Under the pieces are notes generated by a model that worked only from the letters and a program-made list of their open reading frames with translations, was not told the DNA's origin and did no database searches. Of a stretch of 64,000 bases of DNA, positions 10,519 through 23,020 are shown piece by piece (positions within the stretch are counted from its first letter, which is position 1; each line of letters begins with the position of its first letter). Source of the DNA: Zygnema cylindricum (lineage: Eukaryota > Streptophyta > Zygnematophyceae > Zygnematales > Zygnemataceae); assembly GCA_037447655.1 (NCBI GenBank), contig JBBHKE010002679.1, forward strand, positions 1 through 64,000. Reading direction: 5' to 3'. The position numbers were made by a program, and so were the translations under genes.

Positions 10519-11710
10519 GTGAGTGGAACCTATGAGGGGTGATGCATCTCAAATTACAATAAGAAAAGGGAAGGCAAAAGAATGAAACAAAACTTTTTAT
10601 AAATATACCACACGATGTAAATCACATGTTACACTTTTTTTATACGTTTTGATTTGTCGTGAAAATGGAGGAGGGTGGCGGAGAGGAAGAATATTGCTGT
10701 GAGTGAATGCTAGGTTGGCGGATGCAATCTCATAGGAAAAGAAAAAAAAAAGAAATGAATCAAATCATATTTGCAAGAAAAAGAAGTCGTACAATGTAAA
10801 TCGCGTTGCACATTTTTTTGAAATCTTCTGTTATGGTCGTTAGGATGGAGGAAATGGCGGGCGAGGGCCCAAGGTATTCTTTTTTATTAGCTTTTTTGTT
10901 CTCATTTTTCTTTTCGGGGAAAGCAAAAATATAATTTAAGCTTTCACTGCTTTTAATAACCACCATAAACTGTCCATTTGATTTGAAGAAACCATGAACA
11001 ACACAAATTTTTCAACTTTCTTTAAGCTATTTGCCTCCGCACTATCATTGGACAAAAGATAAGAGATAAAATGCTTAATGAAAGGGTATGGTAGGGTGTA
11101 AGAGGGGGTTGTCTTAGTGAGAGGCCCTAACAAATGATTTGATACCAATCAAAAGAATCTTTATTTTTCGATTTTACATCATTAGGTAATGACGAAAGAC
11201 ATCATGTATCCTTGTGTTAGGCCGGTCTCACTTGCTATTATTCCATTGGAGTTCATGCACAAAAACTATGCATTAGCGTGCACAGATATTAAGCATGAAC
11301 ACGCCTCATGTTTTTGACGGTGACAAAACCGTTCTATTACGTTTGCCATTTTTAATTGACAACGCCCCCTTCCTGAAAGCCCATCACCGTGTTAAGTTTT
11401 CCATTACATTTTGTGGTTGAATAGGATCACAAATTCCTTAGCTCGTCAATAAGCGTGGAAGCTGGGGGAAAGATCTCACGTTTTTCAAGTTTCCATTGGT
11501 ATTGAGAATGCATTTGAAACTACGACATCAAGCTATGTGTGTCCAAAGTCGTGTGCGATGGTTATGTGGCGTCAACCCAAACTTGATTGGGAAATGCATG
11601 TTAGTTGCTGACAACAACAACTTGTCAACTTGTTGTTGTTGCTGTCAGTTGTTGTTGTTTTTCTCACGTGTACAACTCAAAAATTAGTAATGGAATTTCA
11701 CCGACTGTGA

Positions 11711-11795
11711 TCAGCTTTATAAACCTCACTGTCACAGCTTTATAAACCTCAGTGTAAAAGGAGGCTTTATAAACCTCAGTGTAAAAGGAGAGGCA
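11711..11795. repeat. GCTTTATAAACCTCAGTGT repeated three times
   Basis: About 27-nt units in the intron before the next LRR exon; genes 2 and 3 have a single divergent unit there. A GTTGTTGTT-rich imperfect palindrome lies just upstream (11610-11665). Confidence 0.85.
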
Positions 11796-12007
11796 GAGGG
11801 GAGGAATGCGGGGTCAAAAACGTTATTACAACAAAAAAACCATTCATATTATGTACGTCACCTTTTCAAAGTGCGTTGTCGGATGAAAACCGTCAAATGC
11901 ATTTACTATTAATTCATAGTCCATTATTTTTGGTGTATTGACCCATACTAATGTGACACCATTTTGGATGGGGGTGGTTGGTGGAGTGCTTATGACCAAT
12001 GTCACAG

Positions 12008-12079
12008 GCGTATGTCCAACAACCTGTTGAGTGGAAGTATTCCATCATCAATCGGTCGATTGAAAAACATCACAGAATT
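12008..12079 (+). pseudogene. LRR gene 1, LRR exon 2 (72 nt)
   Basis: Acceptor GTCACAG, donor GTAAGA; reads RMSNNLLSGSIPSSIGRL. Orthologous exons at 36148 (gene 2) and 52931 (gene 3). Confidence 0.85.
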
Positions 12080-12874
12080 GTAAGAGTCGATAATGACCTT
12101 GTACTAAATGACTAAGTTTTGAAGTAATGTACCCGCTATTTATAGAATGGTCTAGGAATGGAGCTAATGACATATAAGGGGAATATTCAACATTTTAAAC
12201 ATGTTAGAAAATTCATGACAAAGTGTAAGCTATTAAGATTTGTTTCATTTAGTTTTAAACATCAAAAGATATTGCACTTTCATTACTAAAGATATAATGT
12301 ACAAAATGGATACTACAGATAGTTACTTTGATTAGGAATATATGTGGAGAATGTGGAACTCTTTCTTGACAATATTAAAAGATACCTAACACATTTTTTG
12401 CTTCAAAGTGAAGATTGGACAAAATTTAGAGAATTAAGCAACATAGAACGGGTACAAATGGCCCACTTCTCTCCACATATTTAGCTTCTCCTCTGATGGT
12501 TGCGGTTTTTGCAAAGAGGAAACTAGGCGTCCGCGAACTTTGGACAAAATATAGATTTTATTTAACTTTTACGTATAAATATTTTTCATATCGCTAATTT
12601 CGAATGGCGATTCTTGAATTAAATAATATTCGAATAAAATTATGACGACTTTGGTTCAATTATTTGTGCTGGAAACCTATGTATCGGTGGGCTAGAGACA
12701 TTATCCAAATGATTGAATTTCAGCTTATGTTCTAACTGAAGAGTAATAATTTTGCAATGTTCACAATTGCAAAACTAGTTGGAATAGTCATATGTATTTA
12801 ACTTCGAGAAAATACATGTTCCATGCTAACATAAGGCCTTTCTTTGGTGGTGCTGTGGATACTGGTTGAAATAG

Positions 12875-12946
12875 ATATTTGCGTGACAACAATTTCACTG
12901 GGAACATTCCATTCTCCATCGGTCAATTGACATCCCTCCAAATCTT
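12875..12946 (+). pseudogene. LRR gene 1, LRR exon 3 (72 nt)
   Basis: Acceptor AAATAG, donor GTAAGA; reads YLRDNNFTGNIPFSIGQL. Matches gene 3 exon at 54560; absent from gene 2. Confidence 0.85.
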
Positions 12947-13819
12947 GTAAGATTGAATAATAAACAAAGCCAATGCTTACTCAATAAACGATCTAAGACT
13001 AGGTTTGAAAATGTGTTAAAGGAAAAAATGGGACTTTTAGCAATTCATGTATGTTGGTGCAACTTTTTGTATTGCACAATAGTATCCTTTGGTTCATTAA
13101 TTTTCTCTGAAAAACACAATGCAAGTCTCTTTATAAAGATACACCGTATTAAACGGATAGTATAGATATTCAATTTGATGAAGAAAAATTAATAGAGCAT
13201 AAACCTGTTTCGTAGTTTCTTATTGCGATATAGAGCTCCTCGTGCTTCTAAGTGAGTTTCTGGTAAAATCTAAAGAACAAAACGACGTAGAGTGAGTTCA
13301 AAATTCCCTCCTTGCCTCTCCCTCTGGCGCTACCCTCGCATTCCCTCCTTCAGAGGATTCTCACCTCTGCTCTATCATTCTTGTTTTCTCATTCTTCGAT
13401 TTTCGTCCACAACTTCGGCCGAGGGGTGATCTAGTATTGGAGTGTGTTTCAAAGGATGTCTTTGACCATCAATGAGAAAAAGAGTCACTCTATATAATTT
13501 TTTACTTACGATAAAATTGGGTTTTTTAAAACCAACATGTCATGTTATTTCTTGTTTCACATCTTAAATTATAAAAAAGACAAAAAGGGAGAAGGGAGGG
13601 GGGGAGGCGGGGATGTCAAATACCTGAATTACAAAAAGCGAGTAAAAATTATGTATTTCAATTTCAGGAAGGGTGATGTTGTATAAAAACCCCACAAGTG
13701 TACTTACCGGGGACTTATGCTCAATTCTTTTTTGGTGTATTATATTCTTGTACATACTAACTGGATGACATTTGGGGGGGGGAGGGTTGTTGGTGGATGG
13801 GGAATACCCCTCGCCATAG

Positions 13820-13891
13820 ACGTTTATATGACAACCAGTTAACCGGAAGCATTCCATCATCCATTCGTAAACTGACATCCCTCGTCGAATT
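13820..13891 (+). pseudogene. LRR gene 1, LRR exon 4 (72 nt)
   Basis: Acceptor CCATAG, donor GTAAGA; reads RLYDNQLTGSIPSSIRKL. No counterpart in genes 2 or 3, whose introns jump over this region. Confidence 0.85.
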
Positions 13892-14344
13892 GTAAGACTT
13901 TCAAGTTTAAACGCTCGAAAAATAACAAACATACAAACATATACAACGAAGTGAACAAACATGAATCTTAAAATTTGAGCAGTGTGGAAACTATTTTTAT
14001 AGTGGTGTGGGGCTCTCACCCGCCTCTTTTCCCTCTCCCTTTTTCCAACCGTTCTGTTGCTTTCTAATGATCCCATTTTCATAACTTTTCTAATGATCCC
14101 ATTTTCATAACTGAAATAAAAATTAACTACTTCAACTGTTTTTATCGATATTTTTTGTTATTTTTGTGTTCATGTTTTGTCACTCATATTCTTCAAACCG
14201 GAAAAAAAGGATTTCAAGTCCAATGAAAGTAAAAAAAATAAAAAATGCAAAACGACTAGGGTCATTGTTCAAAAGTGTAAAGCAAAAAAAGAGTTGCACC
14301 ATAATTATAATTGTAAAAATCCTAATAATGTTTTTTCCCTCTCC

Positions 14345-16535
14345 CAAATAAAAAGAGGGGAGAGAAGGAGAGAGAGGGTGAGGAGGGAGAGAGATGGGAG
14401 AGAGGGAGGGGTAGTGAGAAAGAGAGGAATTGGGAGGAGAAAGAGGGTGAGTGAATTAAGGTTTAAAAAAAGAAGAGAGGGAGAGGGGGATAGAGAGAGA
14501 GGGAGAGGAAGATAGGGAGGGAAAGGGAAAGACGTGCAGGGTAGGTTTGGGGAGAGAGAGGCAGGGAGATGGAGGTAGGGGAGAGGACAGGAAGGTGGAG
14601 GAAGAGGGGGAGGGAGGGAGAGACGGGCGGAGGGAGAGGGAAATGCGGGAGAGAGAGAGAGGACAAAGGAGAGCGAGGGGGAGGGAAATAGGGAGAGGGA
14701 CAGGAAGGGGTTGGAGGAGCGCTGCACGTGAGGGAGAGGGGGAGGGAGGTAGGGAAAATTGTGGGAGGGAAGAAGAGAGGAGGAGAAAAGGAGGAAGGGG
14801 GGGTGGTGGAGGGCAAGGGAGGGAGGGAGAGGGGAGGGGGAGGGGGGGGGGGGTGCTGGAAGGAGCGGGAGGACATAGAAGGGGGATGGTGAAAGGGAGG
14901 GCGTCGGAGAGGATGGTGGCAAAGGGAAGGGGGATGGGAAGTCGAGGAGGAGATGAAAGGGGTGAGGGGCCGAGGAAGCGAGGGGGCAGAGAGGGGCAGA
15001 GAGGGGAAAGGGGCAGAGGGGGAAAGGGGAAAGGAGAAGCGGGGTGGAAAGGGGGAAGAGGGGAAGTGGAGAAGAGGGGACGAGGGGAAGAATGGAAGAG
15101 GGGAAGGAGGGAAGCGGGGAAGAGGAGAATCGGGGAAGAGGGAAAGAGGGGAAGAGGGAAAACGGGAAGAGAGAAGAGCGAAACCGGAATAGAGTGGAAT
15201 AGGAAAAGTGGGAACGAGAGAACGAGGGAAAGAGAGGAAGAGGGGAAGAGAGGAAGAAAAGAAGAGGCGAAGAAGGGCTGAGGGGAAAAGGGGAAGAGAG
15301 GAAGGGGAGAAGAGAAAAAGGGAAGGAGGGAAGAGGGGAAGAGGGTAAACGGGCAGGCCGGGAAGCGGGCAAGAGGGGTAGAGGAGACGAAGGTAAGATG
15401 GGAAGGGTAAATGAGGGAAAGAGTGGAAGAGGGGAAACGGGGCAGAGGGGAGAGGGGAATATGGAAAGAAAGGTAGAGGGGAAGAAGGGATGAAGGAAAG
15501 AGGGGTAGAGGGGAAGAGGGGAAGTGGGGAAGAGGGGAAAATGGGAAAATGTGAAGAAGGCAAGGGGGTCAGAGGGGAAGGGGGGAGATGGGATGAAAGA
15601 GTGAAGTAGGGAGGAGAGAGAGGGGGAGAGTGGGGAGATGGATGGCGGGATGGGGCCAGATACAGTTACAGAGAGGAAGTGACGGAGAGGGAGTGGGAGA
15701 GAGAGGGAGAGAGGGAGATAGGTGCAGGCGGGAGGGTGGAAAATATTGAGGGAGACGGAGAGACGGACGGAGAGGTGGCGAGGGAGAGAGGGGGAGACGT
15801 GGAAAGGGTGATAGGGAGAGAGAGGGGGCGGGAAAGAGGGGAGGTAGGGGGGGATATAAATAGAGAAAATAGAGAGACGGATAGAGATCGAGAAAATGAG
15901 GGAAGGTAAGAGGTTCGGAAGGAGGGTGGGAGGGAGGGAGGGAGGGAGGGAGAGAGGGTGGGAGAGAAAGAGGAAAAGGGGAGATTAAAGGAAGGGAGTG
16001 AGGAAGGGAGAGAGGGGGATACACGGGGAGAGAGAGGGAGAGATGAGTGAAGGAGAGAGAGAAAAAAAGCGAGTGAAAAAAAATGGGTAACGGGGGAGGA
16101 AAAGGGAGATATGAAAAGAGGAGAGGAGGATAGTAAGGGAGAGGGAGAAAGATACAAAGGAGGAGAGGGAGAGAAGTAGACGCGTAAAGGGGGGGGAGAG
16201 GGTGATATGGAGAGAGCGAGAGGTGGAGAGTGGGGAGTCGGAGGATAGCGGGGGAATGGAAAGGGGGGAAAGAGAGGAGGGAGAGTGGGCGGGAGAGGGA
16301 GAGGGGGAGTTTGAGAGGTAGAAGGAGAGGGAGAGGTGGAAGCAAAGAGATAGGATGAGGGAGGGTGAGGCGGAGAGAGAGAGAGAGGGAGAGAGAGAGG
16401 AAAACGGACAAGAAGTGGGAGTGTTAGAGGGAGTGGGAGAGGGAAGAGCGAGAGAGAGGTATTGTGAGATGGAGAGGGAGAGGGAGAGTGAGAGTGGCGT
16501 GGAGAGGGAGATGGAAAGGTAGGGGGAGAGTCAAA
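14345..16535 (+). repeat. 2.2-kb polypurine tract in LRR gene 1 intron
   Basis: Nearly all A/G on the sense strand, grading from GGGAGA-type to GAAGAGGG-type words. Long minus-strand frames of 280-366 codons over it are Ser/Pro/Leu/Phe low complexity and are not genes. Confidence 0.9.
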
Positions 16536-16694
16536 GAAAATTGGTAAAAAGTGTGATGTTGTATGAATACGGCAAGTTTTACCAATGATTTCTATTTACC
16601 GTTGTTGTGGTGCATTATCTTCTTGATCGTGCTAAGTAGATGGCATTTGTGGGGAATGGGATGTTGGTGGGAGGGGGTTTTCCTATTGCTATAG

Positions 16695-16766
16695 AGATTT
16701 AGATAACAACCATTTGAGTGGAAGCATTCCATCGTCCATCGGTCAAATGAAATCCCTCAAATTTTT
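16695..16766 (+). pseudogene. LRR gene 1, LRR exon 5 (72 nt)
   Basis: Acceptor GCTATAG, donor GTAAGA; reads DLDNNHLSGSIPSSIGQM. No counterpart in genes 2 or 3. Confidence 0.85.
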
Positions 16767-16816
16767 GTAAGACTTTTTGAATTTTAACGCCCAAGAATAA
16801 AACCCTTTTATTTTTC

Positions 16817-16824
<8 letters not shown>

Positions 16825-16852
<28 letters not shown>
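16825..16852. repeat. (TA)n microsatellite
   Basis: About 14 TA units in the intron. The rest of the intron (16853-18460) is AT-rich and shows partial similarity to the gene 2 intron; no other feature recognised. Confidence 0.9.
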
Positions 16853-16853
<1 letters not shown>

Positions 16854-18460
16854 CAAGAGTTTTTTATATGATGGACATCTATTCAAATTAACAAAAAATG
16901 AGAATATGCCCCATTTACAATAGGAAATCTCTTTAAATTTTCAAGCTTCCACTTCTTGCTTTTTTAACGAGTGTGACACCCAATGTAGAATAAGATTACT
17001 GTTGACAATGAGTATGGAAAGATCCGTTATGTAATCTCAACTTTTGATAAACAAACCCTTTCTTGCATTTATATACCCTCTCTTTACCTCTTCCTTCGTC
17101 TTCTTCCACCCGTCACTCTTGAGATGAGTCCCTTATAAATGCCATAAACCAAAAAAAAAATTAACTGGCATCATAAATGCGATAAAATTTCAAACAAATG
17201 ACGGGTTTTTGTTGTAATCTTTGAAAAATGCTTGAAAGATGCCCAAATGTTTTCAGATTTAATTTTAAAAGTAATTGGAAAGCTTTAATTTCGGTTCCCC
17301 ATTTTTTTTTGTTTTGGAGGATAAACTCAAATACTTGGCAATTTACGTAAAAACGGAAGTAGGGTAGATTTCACTAATTGAAGTAATTAAATGATCGATC
17401 CATTAAATTCACACTCATTTATGTAAGTTTTAGCAATATATAAAAAAAAAAACCAAATCAAAAATGTTACTTTTTCGTAAGCCATAAATAAGTTTTAGGA
17501 AAATGTAGATGGTAGGAAAATAATTTGTTGGGAAATTTTGGGATTTGGGGGTAAAATATTTTAACAAAATTATTTCAATAAACATATCAAGATACTAGTA
17601 AATTTTGATGGTAAGATGAAGACTTTTGAAGTTTCTCGAGGACGAACAACACAACAACCGAATTAGGAGATCAAATTGAAGGGCCCCTGAAATTAAGATG
17701 ATTATTCAAAAACAATGCATAAAAAACAATAGGGAAAGAAGGAGAGAGGAGAAAGAGAGAGATGTTCACAATTGAAGATAAAGTATCTCGAGAGAACTCC
17801 TCACCAATCCACCACGAAATCTTGTCTCTTTTTTTTTCTTTTTTCGATACCAAAAATGTCTTCTAAGCAAAGTGTATAATAAAAATTAAAAAGAAAAACC
17901 ATATAAATTTCCATTATCCTTAAAATAATCTATAAACAGCTCAACAGGAAATACCAAAAATACCCATTGTAAACTGACAGCGTGATACATCCATTCCCAA
18001 AAATCTCATTTTTATTCTCTTTATGGTTATCAACAAGATCAACCACAGTTTTCAATTTAGAAAGACCCTTCCGACTCTACCAACTTTTGTACCCTTCACA
18101 CTCGGATTGGATAAAAGAAAAAAAATATAAGAGAGAAAAAAAAAGGATGTAACAGGAAAGAAAGAAAGTGGAAAAAGATTTAGAAGGACACACACAAGTT
18201 CATTAAAGGGTCTAGTGGGGAGTAATAACGAATTATATTGATGACAAAAAATGCCTTTTTGAGGCGAGGGGATGGTTGGGTAAATTTCACCAGTTACAAC
18301 TAAAACTTGATGAAAAAATCTGATTATCAACATTTGGACGTGCCACATCTGATAAAAAGACATTCAGGTGTATTACTTGATCTATTTTGGTGTGTTCTCT
18401 TCCAATTGATACTAACTGAGGTCCACATGGGTGGAGGGGTGGGTATTTTTGATGTCACAG

Positions 18461-18520
18461 ATTTCTATATAATAACCGATTTAGCGGAAGCATTCCATCG
18501 TCCATTGGTCAACTCTCAAG
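18461..18520 (+). pseudogene. LRR gene 1, LRR exon 6, cut by inversion
   Basis: Acceptor GTCACAG; reads FLYNNRFSGSIPSSIGQLS, then diverges at about 18521. The last exon bases and the GTAAGA donor, intact in genes 2 and 3, are found inverted at 18891-18902. Confidence 0.8.
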
Positions 18521-18902
18521 CCAAATCTATTTTATTTTACAAGTAGCAATTGGCTTTGCTCATAAATAAACCTTACAATGCATCAAGGCTTGAGAGTTGA
18601 CCGAAGGATGATGGAATTCTTCCACTCAACTGGTTGCCGCTTAGATAACTATAACAGCAAGCATACCCACCCCACCAACACCCCCTCCCTCCCATATAGC
18701 TTCTTTTTAGCATGAACTCTAACTTACAATTCATAAAGGTGTAAAAATTGATCGATGGACGATAGAATGTTTCCGAGTAATTCCTTTCCAACATTCATTT
18801 TTTGCAAAAATACCCTTCTGCATTCAGCCCTTACTTCAAACCACTTTCTACCCCACTATCCGTGGAATATTGGCTTTGCTCATAATTCAGTCTTACATAT
18901 AC
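18521..18902 (-). other. ~380-bp inversion within LRR gene 1
   Basis: The reverse complement of this segment lines up with gene 2 from the end of its exon 39213-39284 through exon 39534-39605 to about 39662. Left junction CTCTCAAG/CCAAATC and right junction CATATAC/AAAAG. It carries a whole LRR exon on the minus strand. Confidence 0.8.
18577..18648 (-). pseudogene. LRR gene 1, LRR exon 7, now antisense
   Basis: On the minus strand: acceptor GTTATAG, donor GTAAGG; reads YLSGNQLSGRIPSSFGQL. Genes 2 and 3 carry the same exon in sense at 39534 and 59951. Confidence 0.85.
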
Positions 18903-19069
18903 AAAAGTTTTGAAAGGGCATTTTGTTGTTAAATGTATGTTGGAAACATTTTATATTGCTAAAAATTAATTAATCTTTCATTTACTTTATTGGTTGAGAA
19001 ATAATTTGCGCGTAATTCTCAAAGATTTATTATATAGAATGGACACTTCTAACAGTCACTTTGAGAAGG

Positions 19070-20115
19070 AAAAAATATATTGGAGGCAAGTGTGGCGGTA
19101 AGAGGAGAGGAAGACAACAACGGTAAAAGTGAAAGTGATGAAAGTGAAAGTGATTGTTGGAAGGGGAAGAGAGATCACCGGTTGGATATGAGTGAGAGAG
19201 AGCGTGACAATAAGAGGGGGCGAGTGAGTGGTGGGAGGGGAATAAAAACGGTGAGAAGAGTGGCGATAAGAGGGGAGCAAGAGAATGGGGGTCAGAGTGC
19301 GACGGATATAGTTTATTAGTGAAAGGGAAATAAGAGTGGGGTTAAGGGATGAGAAAAGGAGAGAATTTGAGAAATAGACAATAATGCGTGGAAGGGGTGG
19401 AATGGGGGGGGAGAGAGTTGCAATAAGAGGGGGGATAGATAGCGATAACAAAATAGGAGGTAGAGAACAACTGTCAAAGAAGGTGGGCTGACCATGACGG
19501 TCAGGTTATGGCCGCGAGAGTGGAGAGGGAGGGTAGGGGCTAGAACCGAGAGAGAGAGAGAGTGGTCGTTTAAAAGGGGAAACAGAGCGGAGAGTGCTTT
19601 TTAAAGTGAAGAAGGGGAGGAGAAAAAGGCTATAGTCGACAATAAGTTGGAAATGCCTCTGGCCTCCCCTCTCCCGTCTCCTCTATCCTCTACCCTCCAC
19701 TATGAGCGTCAAAGAGGGAGGGAAATTTCAGAGCCCTTTCCCCTCTCCCTTCGGTATGGGTATCATAGGAAGAGAGGAGGAATAGCGGCTGCCCTCTGCT
19801 ACGAGGTTGGAGGAATGAATGAGGGGACCTAGAAGATAGCAAACAAGGAGAGAGAAGGGAAGGGAAGGGAGGGGGAGGGTGATAGGTAGGTGTAGGGGGG
19901 AGGAGAAAGGGGAGAGAATGGGGAAAGGTGAGAGGGATAGGGCAGCATGGACGGAGTGGGGGAAGGGAGAAGGGGAAGGGGGAAGGGGGAAAGGGAAGGG
20001 CGGATAGGTGAAGTGGAGGGGAGCGGTGAAGAGGACAGGGGAGTGGAAGCGGGAAGGAGGGAGGAGAGAGGAGGGAGACCGGAAGGGTTAATAAGCAGGG
20101 TGGAATTTTGAATGT
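19070..20115 (+). repeat. Purine-rich intron tract of LRR gene 1
   Basis: GA-rich DNA with short mixed islands (about 19470-19820). The remainder of the intron (20116-21000) is AT-rich and holds nothing recognisable apart from similarity to gene 2 at 40060-40460. Confidence 0.7.
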
Positions 20116-21000
20116 GTAGGATAGGAGAAGAGAGTAAGAGGTAAAAAATCACTGAAGTAAAACAACAATAAGTACATCACATAACATCACATAACCCCAT
20201 ACTGGATGTACACTCTTTAAAAGTTTCTATTTTTTAGCAAAGTAGAAGAAAAACCCTAAAGGATGAAGTTGGGAGATTTTAAGAAAAACATTGTAACGCA
20301 AGAATGTCAGGCATAAGCTGGTGAAAAACAAATGAATGGAATTTTAACAGGTCAAAAATCAAAACAAAGGTAACGAGTGCAAATGCTAAACATCTGGAAA
20401 ACTAGGGGAGTGAGAAAGGGGGAGAAGGGTCCAAAAGGGTGTTAAGGCAGGACCCTCTCACTCCCATGTCCTTTCCTTCTCCTTTCTCCAAATCTCACTC
20501 GATTTTTTTTTTTACTTTCCAAGTCGCATTTTTTTATATTTTTAACTTTTATTTCCAGTTTTTTCTTTTAATTAATATTTATTTAAATATGATGTTGATA
20601 CTATTGTTTTATTATTTCTTTTCGTTATCATTACCCAAAATGAACACAATGTCTTCAACCTGAAGGAAATATTTCACAAAAACAAAACGAAAAGAAAGGA
20701 ATCGGATGAAAACAACCATGAGATCAAGTTTATTTTCAAAATTCCTCATTGGATACACATTCTATTTTTTTTTCCGATATTGTTTTGTAAATTTGTCAAA
20801 AATCGAATTGTGTTTTTAAATTTGTAAGAGGGTCATGGAGGGAGGGGGCGTAACGCATTAGTATGCAAATTCCTTTGAAATTCACTCTCTAAACAAGCAT
20901 TTGAATTTGGCTAAAACCCGCGCGATTTAAGTTTCACGCCTTGAGAATCTTCAGTTTTTAATCACGTTTTGAATGAGATTTTTGTGGACCTTATGAACAG

Positions 21001-21284
21001 AGATATTTCAAACAATTATTTCACCGGGCCCATTGTCCGGTACAAAAAACACCCATCATGCGCGGAGTTGGGTGCCAATTGCCTGTTTGGCTCAAGCCTC
21101 CCATTAAATTGCGACCCCAGTCTTCAACGAAGTAAAAGCGAATGTAAAGCGTTTTGCAATGCGACACAAGTGGGAGGACCATGTGGGGGAAACGGGATTT
21201 GCTTTAATAGCACATACGGGGTGACACGGAAATGTGCTTGTAATAAAGGTTATACTAATATAGTGGACAAGTACACTTGCAAAT
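21001..21284 (+). pseudogene. LRR gene 1 exon 8: Cys-rich plus EGF domain
   Basis: 284 nt, acceptor GAACAG, donor GTAAGT. A four-Cys segment precedes a six-Cys EGF pattern: FCNATQVGGPCGGNGIC, then K-C-A-C followed by NKGY and a last Cys (Cys spacings 8, 5, 10, 1, 12). The frame is intact although the gene is broken elsewhere. Confidence 0.85.
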
Positions 21285-21650
21285 GTAAGTATTTGTTCTT
21301 GCAACAATGACCGCCAAAAATATAACTCTTTTTTATCGCATAAGCAATATTTGCGCTGTTTCCTTTTCTTGTGGCTCTCACACTTTCAACCTTTCGGTAA
21401 TGTATCTATACAATCTCAAAGTTATCGGTTTAATTGCATTAAGACATTTGAGTTTTTCCTTTCATCACAAAAAAAATCAATAGTTTTGGATAGCTTCTTT
21501 TTTTCTTGACAACCAGGAAGAGAAATTTAGGGATTCCCCTTAACTTATTTAATTTTAGGAGTTAGTGTTTACTAGAAGACAAAAGTTATTCAAGGCTTGA
21601 AAACAAGTATTTTTACCATTTTAAAGCCCCCGTTCTCTTTTTTTTGCTAG

Positions 21651-21787
21651 TAGTACCTTCACCGCCATCGCTGAGTTCACCATCCCTACCACCCCCTCCT
21701 ACACCAACTCGTCGTCCTCCATCTCATCCACCTATTCGTGCCTCTCCTTCTCCACCACCTCCTCGCCCCCCTCCATCTCGTCCTTAA
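21651..21787 (+). pseudogene. LRR gene 1 exon 9: Pro-rich tail and stop
   Basis: Acceptor TTGCTAG; 44 codons of Pro/Ser-rich sequence (PPSHPPIRASPSPPPPRPP), then TAA. Composition suggests a hydroxyproline-rich cell-wall tail. Confidence 0.8.
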
Positions 21788-22199
21788 CTGCCCTAATTCA
21801 AGATAAAGGTATCCATCCTAACTTGAACAAAGTAATGTTGTAATGAAAGAGTCTTTCTGGTTAACTAGTTATTTTGATTGCCTTGGTTTGAATGCACATA
21901 ACCGGTAACATTACCATTTGACTTGATGTTATGTGTTGTTTTTTGTTTGCATTAGTATGGGTTGTTATTTTGTGCACGAAGGAAAATTTAATTCAAAATG
22001 TTTCGTGAGTCGAATTTACTTATTTTAGTGTATGTGCAAATGGTGATGAAACTAGAAATAGCTATCATGATGTTACCTTATTATTCTTGTTAGTTGACGA
22101 TATTAAACATCACGAAAAAACAAACTTTGTGTTGTGAACTCGGACGCCTATGTAAATGATGTTGTCATGTTTAGCGAATAACACGGTTTTGTCATTTTT

Positions 22200-23020
22200 C
22201 CATAACGCGAAAACGATACTCATTTAAGTGCACTTTTCTACACAAATATATTGCCCATGATCCTACCATATTTAGGAAATAACATGACTTTGATGTTTTT
22301 GCCAATCAAAAAATTGACAAACTCACTTCTGTACAAATTGCTCTAAAACTGTTGTTTCATACGTATGTATGAAATCCGTTGCTTCATTCATCGAGAGAAT
22401 TTTGTTTCGATTGCAGGATTTCTTAGGCCGTCAAAGCAACTTCTCATAAATAGCCTCTGTTCACCTTCACGATGTGGAGAAAAGAAACTTTGACGGCCTG
22501 AAGAAAAGAAGACAGATATTCAAGTAATGACCAGCAAGAAACCACAAAAGACCATTATGTCTTTGTGGAGAAATGTGTCGGAAGAAGTCTTGACGCGAGT
22601 AAAGAAAGTTTGGAAAACGTTGAGGCTAGCTCATTTTGTTAATTGTTGCGATGCGTGATGACAAGTAAGAATAGTTCTGGTTGTTTGGTTTCGTTGTGGG
22701 CTATTATTTAGCTGCCAATATTGAGTTTTTTTTTAATTGGTCGTAAAACAGTTGCTAGTGGGTGTTTACTTTGGCCGAACATGTGCCGAAGAATTGATGA
22801 GATTTCAATGGTTGAACACTTTTTGAGCGATGCTAGGTGGTTTGGGCTAATTCTCAATATGCTTCTCAAAACTACATTAAAACCGGAGACCTATAAATCC
22901 ATATCTCTTTCATGGCTTATAAAATGTATAAAAATAACAATTAACTCAATGGTGGCCTACTTTTCGTTTACAGTAAACAGACCAATCTTAAGAAAAGTCA
23001 CAATACCAAAAAAGAAAGAA
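22200..23020 (+). other. Conserved block downstream of LRR gene 1, unrecognised
   Basis: Matches 41650-42680 and 61750-62800. Short protein-like runs recur: FVEKCVGRSLDASKESLE (22564-22620 area) and RRIDEISMVEHFLSDARWFG (22785-22850 area). Frames are interrupted differently in each copy, so it may be a decayed gene or former 3' exons of the LRR gene. The stretch 21788-22199 before it is AT-rich with nothing recognised. Confidence 0.4.

Larger units (their letters stand above)
9741..21787 (+). pseudogene. LRR gene 1: secreted LRR-EGF-Pro-rich protein, broken copy
   Basis: Exons: 9741-9837 (signal peptide, no ATG), 9964-10075 (LRR cap), then 72-nt LRR exons at 10447, 12008, 12875, 13820 and 16695, a truncated LRR exon at 18461, an inverted LRR exon at 18577-18648 (minus), the Cys-rich/EGF exon 21001-21284 and the Pro-rich last exon 21651-21787 (TAA). 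Phases match throughout: 1 after exon 1, 2 through the LRRs, 1 after EGF. By family, extracellular LRRs bind ligands or cell-wall partners. No membrane segment or kinase is visible. Breaks: the ATG used by the other copies is TTG; a ~380-bp inversion (about 18521-18902) removes one donor and puts an LRR exon antisense. Introns hold 2.2 kb and 1 kb polypurine tracts. It has the most LRR exons (7) of the three copies. Confidence 0.8.

Noticed and set aside
14305-16411. Several 163-366-codon frames on both strands
   Set aside because: Same cause as above: a 2.2-kb polypurine intron tract of LRR gene 1.
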